DNA of 64,000 nucleotides from Bacteroidia bacterium (GTDB lineage Bacteria > Bacteroidota > Bacteroidia > 2-12-FULL-35-15), in contig JAGVJJ010000089.1 of NCBI GenBank assembly GCA_020051175.1, forward strand, positions 21,522 through 85,521. Direction: 5' to 3'. The stretch's first letter is position 1. Each line of letters begins with the position of its first letter. Made by a program: the position numbers and the translations under genes. Below, piece by piece: positions 15,811 to 26,402 of the stretch. The notes beneath the pieces were generated by a model. The model did not search any database. It worked only from the letters and a program-made list of their open reading frames with translations, and was not told where the DNA came from.

Positions 15811-15850
15811 TAATGTGCAGGCTGGATTAAGTATAATTGTAAAAAGGGCA

Positions 15851-16421
15851 ATGAGAAGCAGTATTATTCTTGTTTTTTTATTTACCAGTTCTCTTTTTGG
15901 ACAGTCCGATTCCGTTAAGGAAGGAAGAAAAGGCTATTCGGACTATACGTGCGCGATCTTGAGTAAATTAGATTCGCTCTATCGCATTGATACGATAAAA
16001 GGTCAAGAAGATTGGGTTGAATTTAGAAGGATTGGGGAGGGGGGAAGTATCTCGAAAAAAATTTCTTTTGTATGCAGAATTGGTTAAGAATACTTCTGAA
16101 AGCGAATTGCTCAGTATTTTGAATAATGTTAATGAGCTAAATGCTATCAGAGGATATGCATACATGGCTTATGCATATAAATGTGATAAAGAAAAAAGAA
16201 AAGAAAAGAATCTTAATTATAGCTTTAAGTTAAATACGATCAACGGCTGTGTTGGTTATACTGATGTGAGTTTTTCTGAATTTAAGAAAAAGATCCGGGT
16301 TAGAAATGCGTACGATCCAAATCCTAAACGGACCATTCCTGACCCAATTGAACAAAAGGTAATACAAGAGGAGAATAAAATAAGAGAAGAGCAGGGTGTT
16401 CCTTTAAGAAAAGAATATTAG
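15851..16421 (+). pseudogene. Small secreted protein of unknown function, frameshifted
   Basis: Two overlapping frames look like one gene. The first gives MRSSIILVFLFTSSLFGQ, a signal peptide, and continues to about residue 70; the second continues with KKFLLYAELVKNTSESELLSIL and ends LRKEY. The break falls in a region with GGGGAGGGGGG (16034-16044) and an A7 run (16055-16061), both prone to slippage. Removing one base there joins the frames. It could be a real pseudogene or a sequencing or assembly indel. The longer start at 15764 is rejected since it would lie inside the ALDH7 terminator. Family not recognised. Confidence 0.55.
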
Positions 16422-16441
16422 CTTGCTTCAAAGTCTGGATA

Positions 16442-17116
16442 ATGAACCTGCAATTATTTAATTATTGGATTTATTGGTTTAAATCAACAAACGAACATGG
16501 TGTCCATTCGCCTTTTGTTTTTGATTTGGTTACGCAGGTTATTTATAACAACAAGGATTATTATTCCTACAAAAGTATTGAAGCAATAAGAGAAAGGCTG
16601 CTGAACTCTGGAGTTCATTTAAAGCCTTTAAAATATGGCCGTTTATTGTTTCGTTTGGTAAATTATTTTCAACCCGAAACGATTTTAATAACTGGCGAAT
16701 CAGCCGGTATAGAAACTGCTTATATGGCAGCAGCAAATTCCAAAACAGAAATTACAGTTGTTGAGCCAGCAAAGGATGTGAAAGTCTTTATAAATGAGAG
16801 TTTGAAATCTTTGCAGTTGAAAAATGTTTTGTTTTGTGAGAAATTAAATATACCTGATAAAAGGGTTGATTTTGTTTACCTGGATGGTGGGTTTGGTAAA
16901 ATAGCATTGTTGGAGCAATTTAATATGTTCCTTAAGGCAGCAAATGATTCAAGTGTTTTTATAATTTCTGATATTTATTGTTCCTCTGAAATAAAGGAAG
17001 TGTGGGCTGAAATAAAGAACCATGAACGTGTGAGGGTGACTGTTGATTTGTTTTACATGGGAATTGTGTTTTTCCGGAAAGAGCAGGTAAAAGAGCATTT
17101 TGTAATTCGTTTCTGA
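16442..17116 (+). CDS. Class I SAM-dependent methyltransferase-like protein
   Basis: 224 residues with the N-terminal signature YWFKSTNEHGVHSPFVFDL, typical of a Bacteroidota group annotated as SAM-dependent methyltransferases. A Rossmann-like core follows: ETILITGESAGIETAYMAA (motif I, here with GESAG), then TEITVVEP (motif II acidic end) and VDFVYLDGGFGK (motif III/IV). The glycine-rich motif is less canonical than usual, so activity is not certain. It starts 20 nt after the frameshifted gene, with which it may be co-transcribed. Substrate unknown. Confidence 0.65.
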   Translation: MNLQLFNYWIYWFKSTNEHGVHSPFVFDLVTQVIYNNKDYYSYKSIEAIRERLLNSGVHLKPLKYGRLLFRLVNYFQPETILITGESAGIETAYMAAANSKTEITVVEPAKDVKVFINESLKSLQLKNVLFCEKLNIPDKRVDFVYLDGGFGKIALLEQFNMFLKAANDSSVFIISDIYCSSEIKEVWAEIKNHERVRVTVDLFYMGIVFFRKEQVKEHFVIRF

Positions 17117-17126
17117 TGTTATTCAA

Positions 17127-17275
17127 TGAATAACGAATGGATACGAATAGCGAATCTGCATTGAATTACAATTTTTGTTGCGTTCTATTGCCTTGCTCCT
17201 TTTGACTAAAACAATCGTAATTTTTTCTTACCTTTATAATTCTATTCGTAATTCGTACCTATTCGTTATTCGTTG
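17127..17275. repeat. Inverted pair of the ATTCGT dispersed repeat
   Basis: The left arm (17127-17155) is the reverse complement, at 24 of 29 positions, of the right arm around 17244-17272 (ATTCGTAATTCGTACC then TATTCGTTATTCG). The unit is the same family as the direct copies at 46.8, 48.4 and 50.1 kb. The 163-nt spacer holds no gene. Confidence 0.65.
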
Positions 17276-17279
17276 ATCG

Positions 17280-17993
17280 ATGATCATTAAACTGTCAAAT
17301 ATTGCCAAAGCCTATAAAATAGGCACGGAAACAATACACGCATTACGTTCGGTATCCCTGGAAATACATAAAAATGAGTATGTGGCGCTGATGGGGCCTT
17401 CGGGCAGCGGAAAATCAACATTGATGAATGTTTTGGGCTGTCTGGATACCCCCTCTGACGGGGAGTACATTTTAAACGGGATTTCGGTAGCTCAAATGCT
17501 GGACAACCAGTTGGCAGAGGTAAGGAACAAAGAAATTGGTTTCGTATTTCAGTCCTTTAACTTGTTGCCACGTTCCACAGCGCTGGAAAATGTGATGTTG
17601 CCCCTGGTTTATGCCGGTTATAATAAAAATGATCGTTTAAAAAGAGCTAAAGAAGTATTGGAGCAGGTAGGCCTTGGCGAACGTATGATGCACAAACCAA
17701 ATGAGCTCTCCGGTGGTCAGCGCCAGCGTGTGGCAATTGCGAGGGCATTGGTAAACAAACCGGCAATTATACTTGCAGATGAGCCTACGGGCAACCTGGA
17801 CTCAAAAACATCAATAGAGATTATGGGGCTTTTGCAGGAAATTCATAAAAATGGGAATACTATCATCCTGGTAACGCACGAAGAGGATATCGCACAGCAT
17901 GCTCATCGTATTGTCCGCCTGAAGGATGGTTTGGTGGAACGCGATTATAAGAACGAAAATGTAACACTTGCCGGTACTGCTACTGCCGGTTAA
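17280..17993 (+). CDS. ABC transporter ATP-binding protein, LolD/MacB type
   Basis: A 237-residue ATPase with Walker [11 protein letters not shown]-loop [10 protein letters not shown], signature [15 protein letters not shown], Walker [16 protein letters not shown] and H-loop VTHE. These features place it in the LolD/MacB/FtsE group, which power lipoprotein release or tripartite efflux rather than import. No permease gene is adjacent: upstream is a methyltransferase and downstream a cobalamin enzyme 12 nt away. A MacA-like adaptor at 51.7 kb, also without a permease, could belong to the same kind of system, but this is speculation. Confidence 0.85.
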   Translation: MIIKLSNIAKAYKIGTETIHALRSVSLEIHKNEYVALMGPSGSGKSTLMNVLGCLDTPSDGEYILNGISVAQMLDNQLAEVRNKEIGFVFQSFNLLPRSTALENVMLPLVYAGYNKNDRLKRAKEVLEQVGLGERMMHKPNELSGGQRQRVAIARALVNKPAIILADEPTGNLDSKTSIEIMGLLQEIHKNGNTIILVTHEEDIAQHAHRIVRLKDGLVERDYKNENVTLAGTATAG

Positions 17994-18005
17994 AATGGAT
18001 ATTAC

Positions 18006-18560
18006 ATGACATTCAAAATATATACAAAAACAGGGGACAAGGGCCAAACATCCCTGATTGGAGGCACACGTGTTCCTAAACATCATATCCGCATCGAAGC
18101 TTATGGCACTGTGGATGAGTTGAACTCATACATAGGCCTGATACGTGATCAGCAGATCGATGAGCAAACAAAAACTTTACTTATAGAGATACAGGACCGC
18201 CTGTTTACCATCGGCTCTTCGCTGGCTTCAGACCCGGATAAATCTAAAATGAAAATTCCTGACCTGAAAGAAGAGGATGTTACCTTGCTGGAGCAGGAAA
18301 TGGATAAAATGAACGAGGTTTTGCCTGAAATGCGCTCCTTTGTGCTGCCGGGCGGACATACTACCGTTTCTTTTTGCCACATAGCCCGCTGCGTGTGCCG
18401 CAGAGCGGAACGCCTTACCATTCATCTTTCAGAAGAGAGCTATGTAGCCGATTTGGTCATTAAATACCTTAACCGCCTGAGCGACTATCTTTTTGTGCTT
18501 TCGCGCAAACTCAGTCAAGACCTGAATGCGCAGGAAATCCCCTGGAAACCACGTATGTAA
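18006..18560 (+). CDS. PduO-type corrinoid adenosyltransferase
   Basis: 184 residues, cob(I)yrinic acid a,c-diamide adenosyltransferase of the PduO/ATR type, which transfers the adenosyl group of ATP to cob(I)alamin to make coenzyme B12. It shows the N-terminal ATP-binding YTKTGDKGQTSLIGG, the AYGTVDELNSYIG motif and the helical RCVCRRAERL motif with the arginines that hold ATP. It follows the ABC ATPase by 12 nt and may be co-transcribed. I saw no cobalamin riboswitch upstream. Confidence 0.93.
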   Translation: MTFKIYTKTGDKGQTSLIGGTRVPKHHIRIEAYGTVDELNSYIGLIRDQQIDEQTKTLLIEIQDRLFTIGSSLASDPDKSKMKIPDLKEEDVTLLEQEMDKMNEVLPEMRSFVLPGGHTTVSFCHIARCVCRRAERLTIHLSEESYVADLVIKYLNRLSDYLFVLSRKLSQDLNAQEIPWKPRM

Positions 18561-18591
18561 TTGGGACCTGGTTTAAAATATTTTTTTTCAT

Positions 18592-18621
18592 TTTGATTAG
18601 TGGAATTAATTTTTACTTTTG
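18592..18621 (+). promoter_or_regulatory. Promoter of the DUF2795 gene
   Basis: A -33 TTTG (18592-18595), 18-bp spacer and -7 TACTTTTG (18614-18621). The leader would be about 80 nt and is AT-rich without a clear structure. Confidence 0.5.
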
Positions 18622-18706
18622 CAAAAAAATCGGAGTTTTATGAAATTCTGATTTTGGTATAACAATTGGCATAATTTTTACGTTTTAATTATAAAAACAG
18701 AAAGAA

Positions 18707-18928
18707 ATGTACTGGACACTTGAATTGGCTAAAAATTTAGAGGACGCACCCTGGCCAGCAACCAAAGATGAATTGATAGATTTTGCAATTCGTTCCGGTG
18801 CGCCTATGGAAGTGATTGAGAATCTTCAGGAAATTGAAGATGAAGGGGAGATATATGAGAGTATTGAAGAAATATGGCCGGATTATCCTACAAAGGATGA
18901 CTTTTTCTTCAATGAGGATGAGTATTAG
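18707..18928 (+). CDS. DUF2795 small acidic protein
   Basis: A 73-residue, strongly acidic protein with the DUF2795 core: WPATKDELIDFAIRSGAP followed by EVIENLQEIEDEGEIYESIEEIWPDYP. The family is small, helical and conserved in Bacteroidota; its function is not established. The gene has its own promoter and a strong terminator, so it is a monocistron, placed just upstream of secA. Confidence 0.85.
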   Translation: MYWTLELAKNLEDAPWPATKDELIDFAIRSGAPMEVIENLQEIEDEGEIYESIEEIWPDYPTKDDFFFNEDEY

Positions 18929-18951
18929 TCTGTAGGAACCCGAAATAAACA

Positions 18952-18988
18952 AGCCCTGTCGAAACAAGCATTTTGACAGGGCTTTTTG
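18952..18988 (+). terminator. Terminator of the DUF2795 gene
   Basis: A 9-bp perfect stem AGCCCTGTC / GACAGGGCT with a 14-nt loop and T5 tail, 23 nt after the stop. Confidence 0.85.
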
Positions 18989-19145
18989 TTTGTAGATTTT
19001 TTGGAATACAGGTTAAAGTAGGGACGTGCCTGCTAATTTGGCAGTTAAATTTAAACGGAATAATATTTGTCAATTGTACGTGCCTCAATTCAACTTAAAA
19101 AATCATAAGTCATTGAAAAAAGGCGGAAATCCGCTGAATTTTAGC

Positions 19146-19153
19146 TAAATTTG
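19146..19153 (+). promoter_or_regulatory. -7 element of secA
   Basis: TAAATTTG fits TAnnTTTG, 44 nt before the secA ATG. A small palindrome GCGGAAATCCGC lies just upstream. Confidence 0.4.
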
Positions 19154-19197
19154 CGTTCCTTTTAAAAATATCAAGAAATTAAACAACCACACCTAGA

Positions 19198-22100
19198 ATG
19201 TTAGATTTTATCACGCAAAAGATCTCAAAAATTTTTGGAACCAAATCTGAGAGGGATCTAAAAGAAATTGAGCCCATTGTTAGCAAAATATTAACGGAGT
19301 ATGCCAAACTGGCTGCGTTGAGTAATGATGAATTGAGGGCTAAAACAGCGGATTTTAAAAAGCGTATAGCGGCATCTTCTTCAACAGAACAAAACCGTGT
19401 AAATGAAATCCGTACGAAGGTTGATAATGAGGCCACTTTATCTATAGAAGATAAGGAAGCACTTTACCAGGAGATTGATGCCCTTGAGAAGGAAATCTAT
19501 GAAAAGAATAAAAAAGTTATTGATGAGATACTGCCTGAAGCTTTTGCCGTAGTGAAAGAAACTGCAAGGCGTTTTAAGGAAAACAAAACTATTGAAGTTA
19601 CTGCCACGGATATGGACCGTGATTTGGCAGCCAGCCGCGACTCCATTCAGATTCAAGGGAATAAAGCAATCTGGAGCAACAGCTGGACGGCTGCAGGGAG
19701 CACGGTGACATGGGACATGGTGCATTATGATGTTCAGCTGATTGGTGGTATTGTTCTTCACCAGGGTAAGATTGCGGAAATGAGCACGGGTGAAGGAAAA
19801 ACACTTGTAGGCACGCTACCGGTTTATCTGAATGCATTGTCGGGGCATGGGGTGCATGTGGTTACTGTTAACAATTACCTTGCAAAACGTGACTCGGAGT
19901 GGAACGGACCCCTGTTTGAGTTTCATGGGTTAAGGGTGGACTGTATCGATAAGCACGAGCCAAACTCGGAGGAGCGCAGGCAGGCTTATCTTGCGGATAT
20001 AACCTTTGGTACCAATAATGAATTTGGTTTTGACTATCTGCGCGATAACATGGCACGCAGCCCGGAAGACCTTGTACAACGCAAACACAATTATGCCATT
20101 GTGGATGAGGTGGATAGTGTATTAATTGACGATGCCCGTACTCCTTTGATTATCTCAGGACCAACACCAAAAGGTGATAACCAGGAGTTTGCTGTATTAA
20201 AACCACGTATAGAAAAAATAGTAAATGCCCAGCGAAGCTATATAAACACTGCTATTGCAGAGGCAAAACGTTTGCTGGCCGAAGGAAACGAGAAGGAGGG
20301 CGGACTTGCCTTACTTAGAGCTCACAGGGGCTTACCGAGAAACAAAGCGATTATTAAGTACCTGAGCGAGACGGGTGTGCGTGCTATTTTGCAAAAAACA
20401 GAAAATTTTTATTTGCAGGATCAATCGCGCGAGATGCACAAGGTGGATGCCGAGCTGTTTTTTGTGATTGATGAAAAGCACAATTCTATTGAATTAACAG
20501 AGAAAGGGCTTGAGCTGATTGCGACATCATCAGAGGATACCAGTTTCTTTGTGTTGCCGGATGTAGGTTCGGAGATAGCAGCAATTGAAAAATCGCTGAT
20601 GTCAACAGAAGATAAGTTGAAACGAAAAGAAGAGCTTATTCGCGACTTTTCAGTAAAATCGGAGCGTGTGCATACTATTACCCAGTTGTTGAAAGCATAT
20701 ACACTTTTTGAAAAAGATGTGGAATATGTGATCATGGATGGTAAAGTGAAAATTGTAGATGAGCAAACTGGCCGTATCATGGAAGGCCGCAGGTACTCTG
20801 ATGGTTTGCACCAGGCAATTGAGGCGAAAGAAAATGTGAAGGTAGAGGCCGCAACTCAAACCTATGCTACTGTTACCTTGCAGAACTATTTCCGGATGTA
20901 TTCCAAACTTGCAGGTATGACGGGTACTGCAGAAACAGAGGCTGGGGAATTCTGGGATATTTATAAACTGGATGTGGTATCTATTCCGACCAATAAGCCT
21001 ATTCAACGTAAAGACCACGAGGACTTGGTATATAAGACCAAACGTGAAAAATACAATGCTGCTATTGATGAGATAGTGAAATGCGTAGAGGCAGGCAGGC
21101 CAGTACTTGTAGGTACTACATCCGTTGAGATTTCCGAATTGCTGAGCAGGATGTTGAAATTACGTGGAATAAAGCACAATGTATTAAATGCGAAGATGCA
21201 CCAACGTGAGGCTGAAATTGTACAGCAAGCCGGGTTAGCCGGAACTGTTACTATTGCGACCAATATGGCGGGCCGTGGTACGGATATCAAACTTGGGCCT
21301 GGTGTGAAAGAAGCCGGTGGCCTGGCCATTATAGGTACTGAGCGCCATGAATCGAGGCGTGTTGACAGGCAGTTGCGTGGACGTGCCGGCCGTCAGGGTG
21401 ATCCGGGATCATCGCAGTTTTTTGCTTCGTTAGAAGATGATTTAATGCGTTTGTTTGGTTCGGAGCGTATTGCCAAACTGATGGACAGGATGGGTATTGA
21501 AGAGGGAGAAGTGATTCAGCACTCCATGATCACCAAATCCATTGAGCGAGCGCAAAAGAAAGTGGAAGAGAATAACTTCGGTATACGTAAGCGTTTGATT
21601 GAGTATGATGATGTCATGAACTCCCAGCGTGAGGTGATTTATAAAAAGAGGAGACATGCCTTGTTTGGCGAACGTTTGTCGGTAGATATTGCCAACTCCA
21701 TTTACGATACGTGCGAAGCGATAGTGAATGAATACCATGATTTAAAGGACTATGAGAACTTTAATATGGAGGTGCTACGTGTATTGGCAACAGAGCCTCC
21801 TGTAACCGAAGAGGAGTTTAAAAAAATGAATGCCGCTCAGGTAATTAATGCTTTGTATGCAAAAGCCGAGGAAAATTACCTGAAGAAAAATGATTTAATT
21901 GCAACAAAGGCATTTCCGATTATCAAGAATGTGTATTTGGATCAATCTAATACATATGAAAATATGGTAACACCATTGTCGGATGGGATAAAAACACTCC
22001 AGGTAGTTGTGAACCTAAAGCGTGCATTTGATACCAATGGTCGTGAGCTTGTGTTAGGTCTTGAAAAAGGAACAACACTTACCATGATTGATGATGCCTG

Positions 22101-22491
22101 GAAAGAGCATTTGCGTGAGATGGATGAGCTGAAACAATCCGTTCAGAACGCTGTTTATGAGCAGAAGGATCCTTTGTTGGTTTATAAGTTTGAATCGTTT
22201 GAGTTGTTTAAACGCATGGTAACGGATGTAAATAAGGAAGTAGTTTCTTTCCTGATGCGTGCGAATCTTCCAAGTGAAACCCATAATGCGGTGCAGCAGG
22301 CCCGTGTGCAGGCTCCACGTAAAGAGCAGCAGGTCCAGGTGCAGACCAGTCGCAGTGAGCGTACTGAAGCTGCCGGGGATGAACAACCGAGGCCTAAAGC
22401 GCAGCCGGTAAGAGTGGAGCAGAAAATAGGACGTAATGATGCCTGCCCGTGTGGTAGCGGTAAGAAATACAAGAACTGTCACGGACAGTAA
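19198..22491 (+). CDS. secA: Preprotein translocase ATPase SecA
   Basis: A 1,097-residue SecA, the ATPase that drives proteins through SecYEG. Nucleotide-binding fold 1 has [14 protein letters not shown] (Walker A) and [15 protein letters not shown] (Walker B). The long form has a Bacteroidota-type insertion around residues 340-400. Fold 2 has [12 protein letters not shown] and [14 protein letters not shown]. The C-terminal tail has the zinc motif [14 protein letters not shown], used for SecB or lipid contact. It is larger than Escherichia coli SecA (901 residues) but normal for this phylum. The gene is monocistronic, with a terminator after it. Confidence 0.98.
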   Translation: MLDFITQKISKIFGTKSERDLKEIEPIVSKILTEYAKLAALSNDELRAKTADFKKRIAASSSTEQNRVNEIRTKVDNEATLSIEDKEALYQEIDALEKEIYEKNKKVIDEILPEAFAVVKETARRFKENKTIEVTATDMDRDLAASRDSIQIQGNKAIWSNSWTAAGSTVTWDMVHYDVQLIGGIVLHQGKIAEMSTGEGKTLVGTLPVYLNALSGHGVHVVTVNNYLAKRDSEWNGPLFEFHGLRVDCIDKHEPNSEERRQAYLADITFGTNNEFGFDYLRDNMARSPEDLVQRKHNYAIVDEVDSVLIDDARTPLIISGPTPKGDNQEFAVLKPRIEKIVNAQRSYINTAIAEAKRLLAEGNEKEGGLALLRAHRGLPRNKAIIKYLSETGVRAILQKTENFYLQDQSREMHKVDAELFFVIDEKHNSIELTEKGLELIATSSEDTSFFVLPDVGSEIAAIEKSLMSTEDKLKRKEELIRDFSVKSERVHTITQLLKAYTLFEKDVEYVIMDGKVKIVDEQTGRIMEGRRYSDGLHQAIEAKENVKVEAATQTYATVTLQNYFRMYSKLAGMTGTAETEAGEFWDIYKLDVVSIPTNKPIQRKDHEDLVYKTKREKYNAAIDEIVKCVEAGRPVLVGTTSVEISELLSRMLKLRGIKHNVLNAKMHQREAEIVQQAGLAGTVTIATNMAGRGTDIKLGPGVKEAGGLAIIGTERHESRRVDRQLRGRAGRQGDPGSSQFFASLEDDLMRLFGSERIAKLMDRMGIEEGEVIQHSMITKSIERAQKKVEENNFGIRKRLIEYDDVMNSQREVIYKKRRHALFGERLSVDIANSIYDTCEAIVNEYHDLKDYENFNMEVLRVLATEPPVTEEEFKKMNAAQVINALYAKAEENYLKKNDLIATKAFPIIKNVYLDQSNTYENMVTPLSDGIKTLQVVVNLKRAFDTNGRELVLGLEKGTTLTMIDDAWKEHLREMDELKQSVQNAVYEQKDPLLVYKFESFELFKRMVTDVNKEVVSFLMRANLPSETHNAVQQARVQAPRKEQQVQVQTSRSERTEAAGDEQPRPKAQPVRVEQKIGRNDACPCGSGKKYKNCHGQ

Positions 22492-22512
22492 GATTGTGAC
22501 AGCTTTTTAATG

Positions 22513-22547
22513 ATGCCCCGTTCTTACTTGAGAATGGGGCATTTTTA
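22513..22547 (+). terminator. Terminator of secA
   Basis: A 12-bp stem (one G-U pair), ATGCCCCGTTCT / AGAATGGGGCAT, with a 6-nt loop and T4-5 tail, 21 nt after the stop. Confidence 0.85.
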
Positions 22548-22573
22548 ATTTTAGATGTTTAATATATATTAGC

Positions 22574-24382
22574 TTGGAAAAATCCGAACACATACAAAAT
22601 ATTATTCGCGCTTTACCTGATAATCCTGGTGTTTACCAGTATTATGATGCAGAGCAGCGAATCATTTATGTAGGTAAGGCCAAGAATTTAAAGAAGCGGG
22701 TTGCTTCTTATTTCAATAAAGACCAGTATGAAAATGGCAAGACACAGGTATTGGTTCGTAAAATAGCGGATATAAAATACATTGTTGTTGACAGCGAAAT
22801 GGATGCGCTGCTATTGGAAAACAACCTGATAAAAAAATACCAGCCGCGCTATAATGTATTGTTAAAGGATGACAAGACCTATCCCTGGATATGCATTACC
22901 AATGAGCCTTTCCCGCGTGTTTTTAGTACGCGTACAATGGTAAAGGATGGTTCCTTGTATTTTGGGCCATATACGTCTGTTAAGGTAATGAATACGGTGC
23001 TGGACCTGATAAAAAAGCTGTATAAATTACGCAATTGTAACTTAAAGCTTACTGAAGAAAATATTCAGGCAAATAAATTTAAAGTGTGCCTTGAGTTCCA
23101 TATTGGCAACTGCAAGGCGCCTTGTGTAGCAAGGGAAAGCGAGGCGGAATACAATCAAACCATTGCTGAAATAAAAGAAATTGTTAAGGGTAATATTGCT
23201 TCTGTGGCAAGGCATTTGAAGACACTTTTGCAGCAAAGTGTTGAGAAGCTGGAGTTTGAGAAGGCGCAGCTTATAAAGGAAAAGATTGATTTGCTGGAAA
23301 AGTTTCAGAGTAAATCTACTGTTGTTAGTCCATCCATTCATAATGTAGATGTGTTTTCAATTATTTCTGACGAGAAAGCAGGTTTTGTAAATTTTCTGAA
23401 GGTGGCGAATGGTGCAATTATACAAGGGCATACAATTGAGTTAAAAAAGAAGTTAGATGAAAGCGATGAAGAGCTGTTGACGCTTGCGATTGCCGAGTTG
23501 CGCGAGCGCTTTCACAGCGACTCAAAGGAAGTAATCGTACCGTTTGAAATAGAAACCGAGTTTCCCGGCATTGAATTTTTTGTTCCGCAACGTGGTGATA
23601 AGAAGCATTTGCTGGAATTGTCGAGCCGGAATGCGGATTATTACCGCAGGGAAAAGATTAAGCAGGAAAGCCTTGTTGATCCAGAACGCCATACAAAACG
23701 AATCCTGGAGCAGATGAAAAAGGATTTGCACCTGAGTGATGAGCCCCGTCATATTGAATGCTTTGATAACTCCAACTTTCAGGGTGCTTACCCTGTTGCG
23801 GCCATGACGGTTTTTAAAGATACAAAGCCAAGTAAAAAAGATTACCGGCATTTCAATATAAAAACTGTTGAGGGACCTGATGACTTTGCATCTATGGAGG
23901 AGATTATATACAGGCGTTACAGGCGTGTGTTGGATGAGCAGCAAAGTATGCCACAGCTAATCGTAATTGACGGTGGTAAGGGACAATTAAGCGCTGCTAT
24001 GGAAAGTCTTGAAAAGTTGGGATTAAGAGGTAAGGTGGGTGTTATTGGAATTGCTAAACGTCTGGAAGAGATTTATTTTCCTGGGGATTCTATTCCTATT
24101 TATCTTGATAAGAGGAGCGAAACGCTTAAGATTATTCAGCAGATAAGGGATGAAGCGCATCGCTTTGGGATTACACATCACCGGAGCAGGAGAGATAAGG
24201 GAACACTAAAGACAGAGCTTACGGATATAAAAGGGATAAGCAACACTACCGCTCAAAAGCTATTGTCGCATTTTAAATCTGTGAAAAAAATAAAAGAAGC
24301 GGAGAGAGCTGAACTTGTCCAGATTGTAGGTGAATCCAAAGGTGGACTGGTTTACGAATATTTTCATAAGGGCAACGCATAA
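22574..24382 (+). CDS. uvrC: Excinuclease ABC subunit C
   Basis: A 602-residue UvrC, which makes both incisions in nucleotide excision repair with UvrA and UvrB. The N-terminal GIY-YIG nuclease shows NPGVYQYYD and IIYVGKAKNLKKRV. A UvrB-binding UVR motif lies near residues 205-240. The C-terminal RNase H-like nuclease has ECFDNSNFQG and VIDGGKGQLSAA, followed by a helix-hairpin-helix (LTDIKGISNTTAQKLLSHF). The start is a TTG; no in-frame ATG lies between it and the secA terminator. It is convergent with the next gene, with 6 nt between stops. Confidence 0.97.
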   Translation: MEKSEHIQNIIRALPDNPGVYQYYDAEQRIIYVGKAKNLKKRVASYFNKDQYENGKTQVLVRKIADIKYIVVDSEMDALLLENNLIKKYQPRYNVLLKDDKTYPWICITNEPFPRVFSTRTMVKDGSLYFGPYTSVKVMNTVLDLIKKLYKLRNCNLKLTEENIQANKFKVCLEFHIGNCKAPCVARESEAEYNQTIAEIKEIVKGNIASVARHLKTLLQQSVEKLEFEKAQLIKEKIDLLEKFQSKSTVVSPSIHNVDVFSIISDEKAGFVNFLKVANGAIIQGHTIELKKKLDESDEELLTLAIAELRERFHSDSKEVIVPFEIETEFPGIEFFVPQRGDKKHLLELSSRNADYYRREKIKQESLVDPERHTKRILEQMKKDLHLSDEPRHIECFDNSNFQGAYPVAAMTVFKDTKPSKKDYRHFNIKTVEGPDDFASMEEIIYRRYRRVLDEQQSMPQLIVIDGGKGQLSAAMESLEKLGLRGKVGVIGIAKRLEEIYFPGDSIPIYLDKRSETLKIIQQIRDEAHRFGITHHRSRRDKGTLKTELTDIKGISNTTAQKLLSHFKSVKKIKEAERAELVQIVGESKGGLVYEYFHKGNA

Positions 24383-24388
24383 TTCGTT

Positions 24389-26389
24389 TCAATTATAGAT
24401 GACAATGTCAAAATCATCGCAATACACTTTTTCAGAGGCCCTGTTCCAAAAATAGAGTTTTAATTCATCCTCCGCAGCTAAGCTGGGAAGTACGAACTGT
24501 GTTTCCATCTTTTCCCATTTGTTTTCGTGTTTTATTTGCCTGTTCAGATCAAAGCTCTGATAGAACTTGGTTTCTGTTTGTGTAGCAACGCTTGCGATCA
24601 GCTGTAGTTGTTTTATGGGTTCATTGGAACGCATATGAGCTGTAATTAGAATTTTTAGGTTTTGATTTTTTTTGAGCTCATTGCCTTTGATGCTAAATAC
24701 CGATTGGTACTCGATTTCCGGCTTCAGTATGGCCGCATTCTGTCGGGAATAGGATACTTCATTTGTTTTATTTCCAAAGTGTTTTAAATGCTCATCTGTT
24801 ATTTCTGAATCGAAATCTATACAATTGCTGTAAAGTGAGTTCGTGGAATCTACTCCCAAGAAGGCCTTTAATGATTTTGGTTTAAAAGATGCACTTTGTT
24901 TGTAGAGTGAAATTTTACCGTTGCCCCCAACCCGTTCAAGCAATGATTTAAGTACAGGGTAATAATATATAACATCCGAAACCAAAAAAATGTCCTGTAT
25001 TGCAACATAATCCCAGTCAAAGCGGAATAAGGGGAATACTGGATTGTCGCGATTGGTTTGATATACAGTATAGCCTTTTCTCTTCATTAATATCAATGGT
25101 ATGTTGGTGGAATAAGACTCAATAACTAATATTTTAGAATCTTTCGGGATACCCGCAGAATCAAGATATTTGTCGAAGCCTGTATAGTTTACCCGCGATT
25201 GCTCCACCCTGTCCCATTCGTTTACAGTATACCTTGCTTCCTGAACTTGTTTGCCAGAAACAAAAGCAAGGATAATCATAAGAACGAAGAATAAACCTAT
25301 TGTTCTTTGCTTTCCCGTTGTAATGTTCATTTCATTTGTTGCAACAGCAATCAGAAGTACAATGGGTACAAAAAGAGAGTCTAAAAAATAATAATCGTGA
25401 TCGTAGTATTGGCGCATCATTAGACCGAAATAGCACAATGTTCCAGAGAAAATAAGGAATAATTGGAGCCAGTACTTTTTGTGATCTTCTGCAATTGTCC
25501 TGCGTTTTAGTGCATTGTAAATAAAGTAAGCAAATACGATAATCAGCATAATGTAGTGCGCTCCTGTAAAGTACTGAAGCTTCCAGGTGCGATATATTTC
25601 GTGTACAATGGCCTGAAACTCATCCCAGCTACGCGCGGGTAAAAACGAATCTAGAAAAGCATTGCCATATATTTTGCTCAGGTATACATTGTACCTGTAA
25701 TAGGAGAAAAAAACAATAATAGACAGTGTAAATGCTGTTATAGCTGACCATTCTGTTTTCCGGCTTTTGAACATACTCCACATCTCCTGCAGTAGAGCCG
25801 CAAACAGAAATATAAAAAATGGCCTTCTTACCAATGCGGCCAGAAGGAAAAACAAAACCGCCAAATACAATTGTTTTTTTCGGTTATCATTTTTGAAACT
25901 GAAGTAATGGAAGTAAGCGATAAACGTAAAAGCAATAGCTGGAACACTAGGTAAAAAGCCCGATTGGTAATAAATATAAACGGGTGAAAGAAATGCAAAC
26001 AATGTTACAAGCCAGGATTTAATTTCAGAGCCGGTAATTTTTTTTGCAAGTGAATAGAGGAACAATAATCCTGCGATACTTATAAATAAAGTGTACGTTC
26101 TGTATATGACAGGGGATGCGCTTCCCGTTGCTTTCATTATCAGTGCAACAATATATTCGTTGATGGGAAAATCTGTAGGTGTTATTCCATCAATCGTTTG
26201 CAGGTTAAACGTACATGGGTGAAAAAAATCAAAGCCGTTTTCCAGAAAACAGAGTGCCAGCGCGTAATGCTCGCTCTGTGTCCAGGCATGCATGAATACC
26301 GGAAACAGGCCAATTGTATTGTAGTACAGAACAGTACTCAATAAAAACAGGCAGATAATTAAAGCGCTGGCCGAAACTCTGTTTTTCAA
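24389..26389 (-). CDS. GT39-like membrane glycosyltransferase with C-terminal beta module
   Basis: 666 residues with about ten membrane helices after an N-terminal signal anchor (LIICLFLLSTVLYYNTIGLF) and a first loop MHAWTQSEHYALA, in the style of ArnT/PMT-family (GT39, GT-C fold) lipid-linked sugar transferases. After the helices (about residue 380) comes a soluble region, ending in a roughly 135-residue beta module (WEKMETQFVLPSLAAEDELKLYFWN then CDDFDIVIYN). The neighbouring protein has the same ending. The start is TTG (LKNRVSAS read as MKNRVSAS). It is last in a minus-strand operon, 13 nt after its neighbour. Sugar and acceptor are unknown. Confidence 0.6.
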   Translation of the reverse strand: MKNRVSASALIICLFLLSTVLYYNTIGLFPVFMHAWTQSEHYALALCFLENGFDFFHPCTFNLQTIDGITPTDFPINEYIVALIMKATGSASPVIYRTYTLFISIAGLLFLYSLAKKITGSEIKSWLVTLFAFLSPVYIYYQSGFLPSVPAIAFTFIAYFHYFSFKNDNRKKQLYLAVLFFLLAALVRRPFFIFLFAALLQEMWSMFKSRKTEWSAITAFTLSIIVFFSYYRYNVYLSKIYGNAFLDSFLPARSWDEFQAIVHEIYRTWKLQYFTGAHYIMLIIVFAYFIYNALKRRTIAEDHKKYWLQLFLIFSGTLCYFGLMMRQYYDHDYYFLDSLFVPIVLLIAVATNEMNITTGKQRTIGLFFVLMIILAFVSGKQVQEARYTVNEWDRVEQSRVNYTGFDKYLDSAGIPKDSKILVIESYSTNIPLILMKRKGYTVYQTNRDNPVFPLFRFDWDYVAIQDIFLVSDVIYYYPVLKSLLERVGGNGKISLYKQSASFKPKSLKAFLGVDSTNSLYSNCIDFDSEITDEHLKHFGNKTNEVSYSRQNAAILKPEIEYQSVFSIKGNELKKNQNLKILITAHMRSNEPIKQLQLIASVATQTETKFYQSFDLNRQIKHENKWEKMETQFVLPSLAAEDELKLYFWNRASEKVYCDDFDIVIYN

Positions 26390-26402
26390 ATTGAAAAAGT
26401 AT

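Noticed and set aside
15764..15850. Upstream start for the frameshifted secreted protein
   Set aside because: It would begin inside the ALDH7 terminator and would place 29 residues before a clear signal peptide.
18929..19197. Possible cobalamin or other riboswitch near the adenosyltransferase and secA genes
   Set aside because: No B12-box-like motif or structured leader could be found; the stretch holds only the DUF2795 terminator and the secA promoter.
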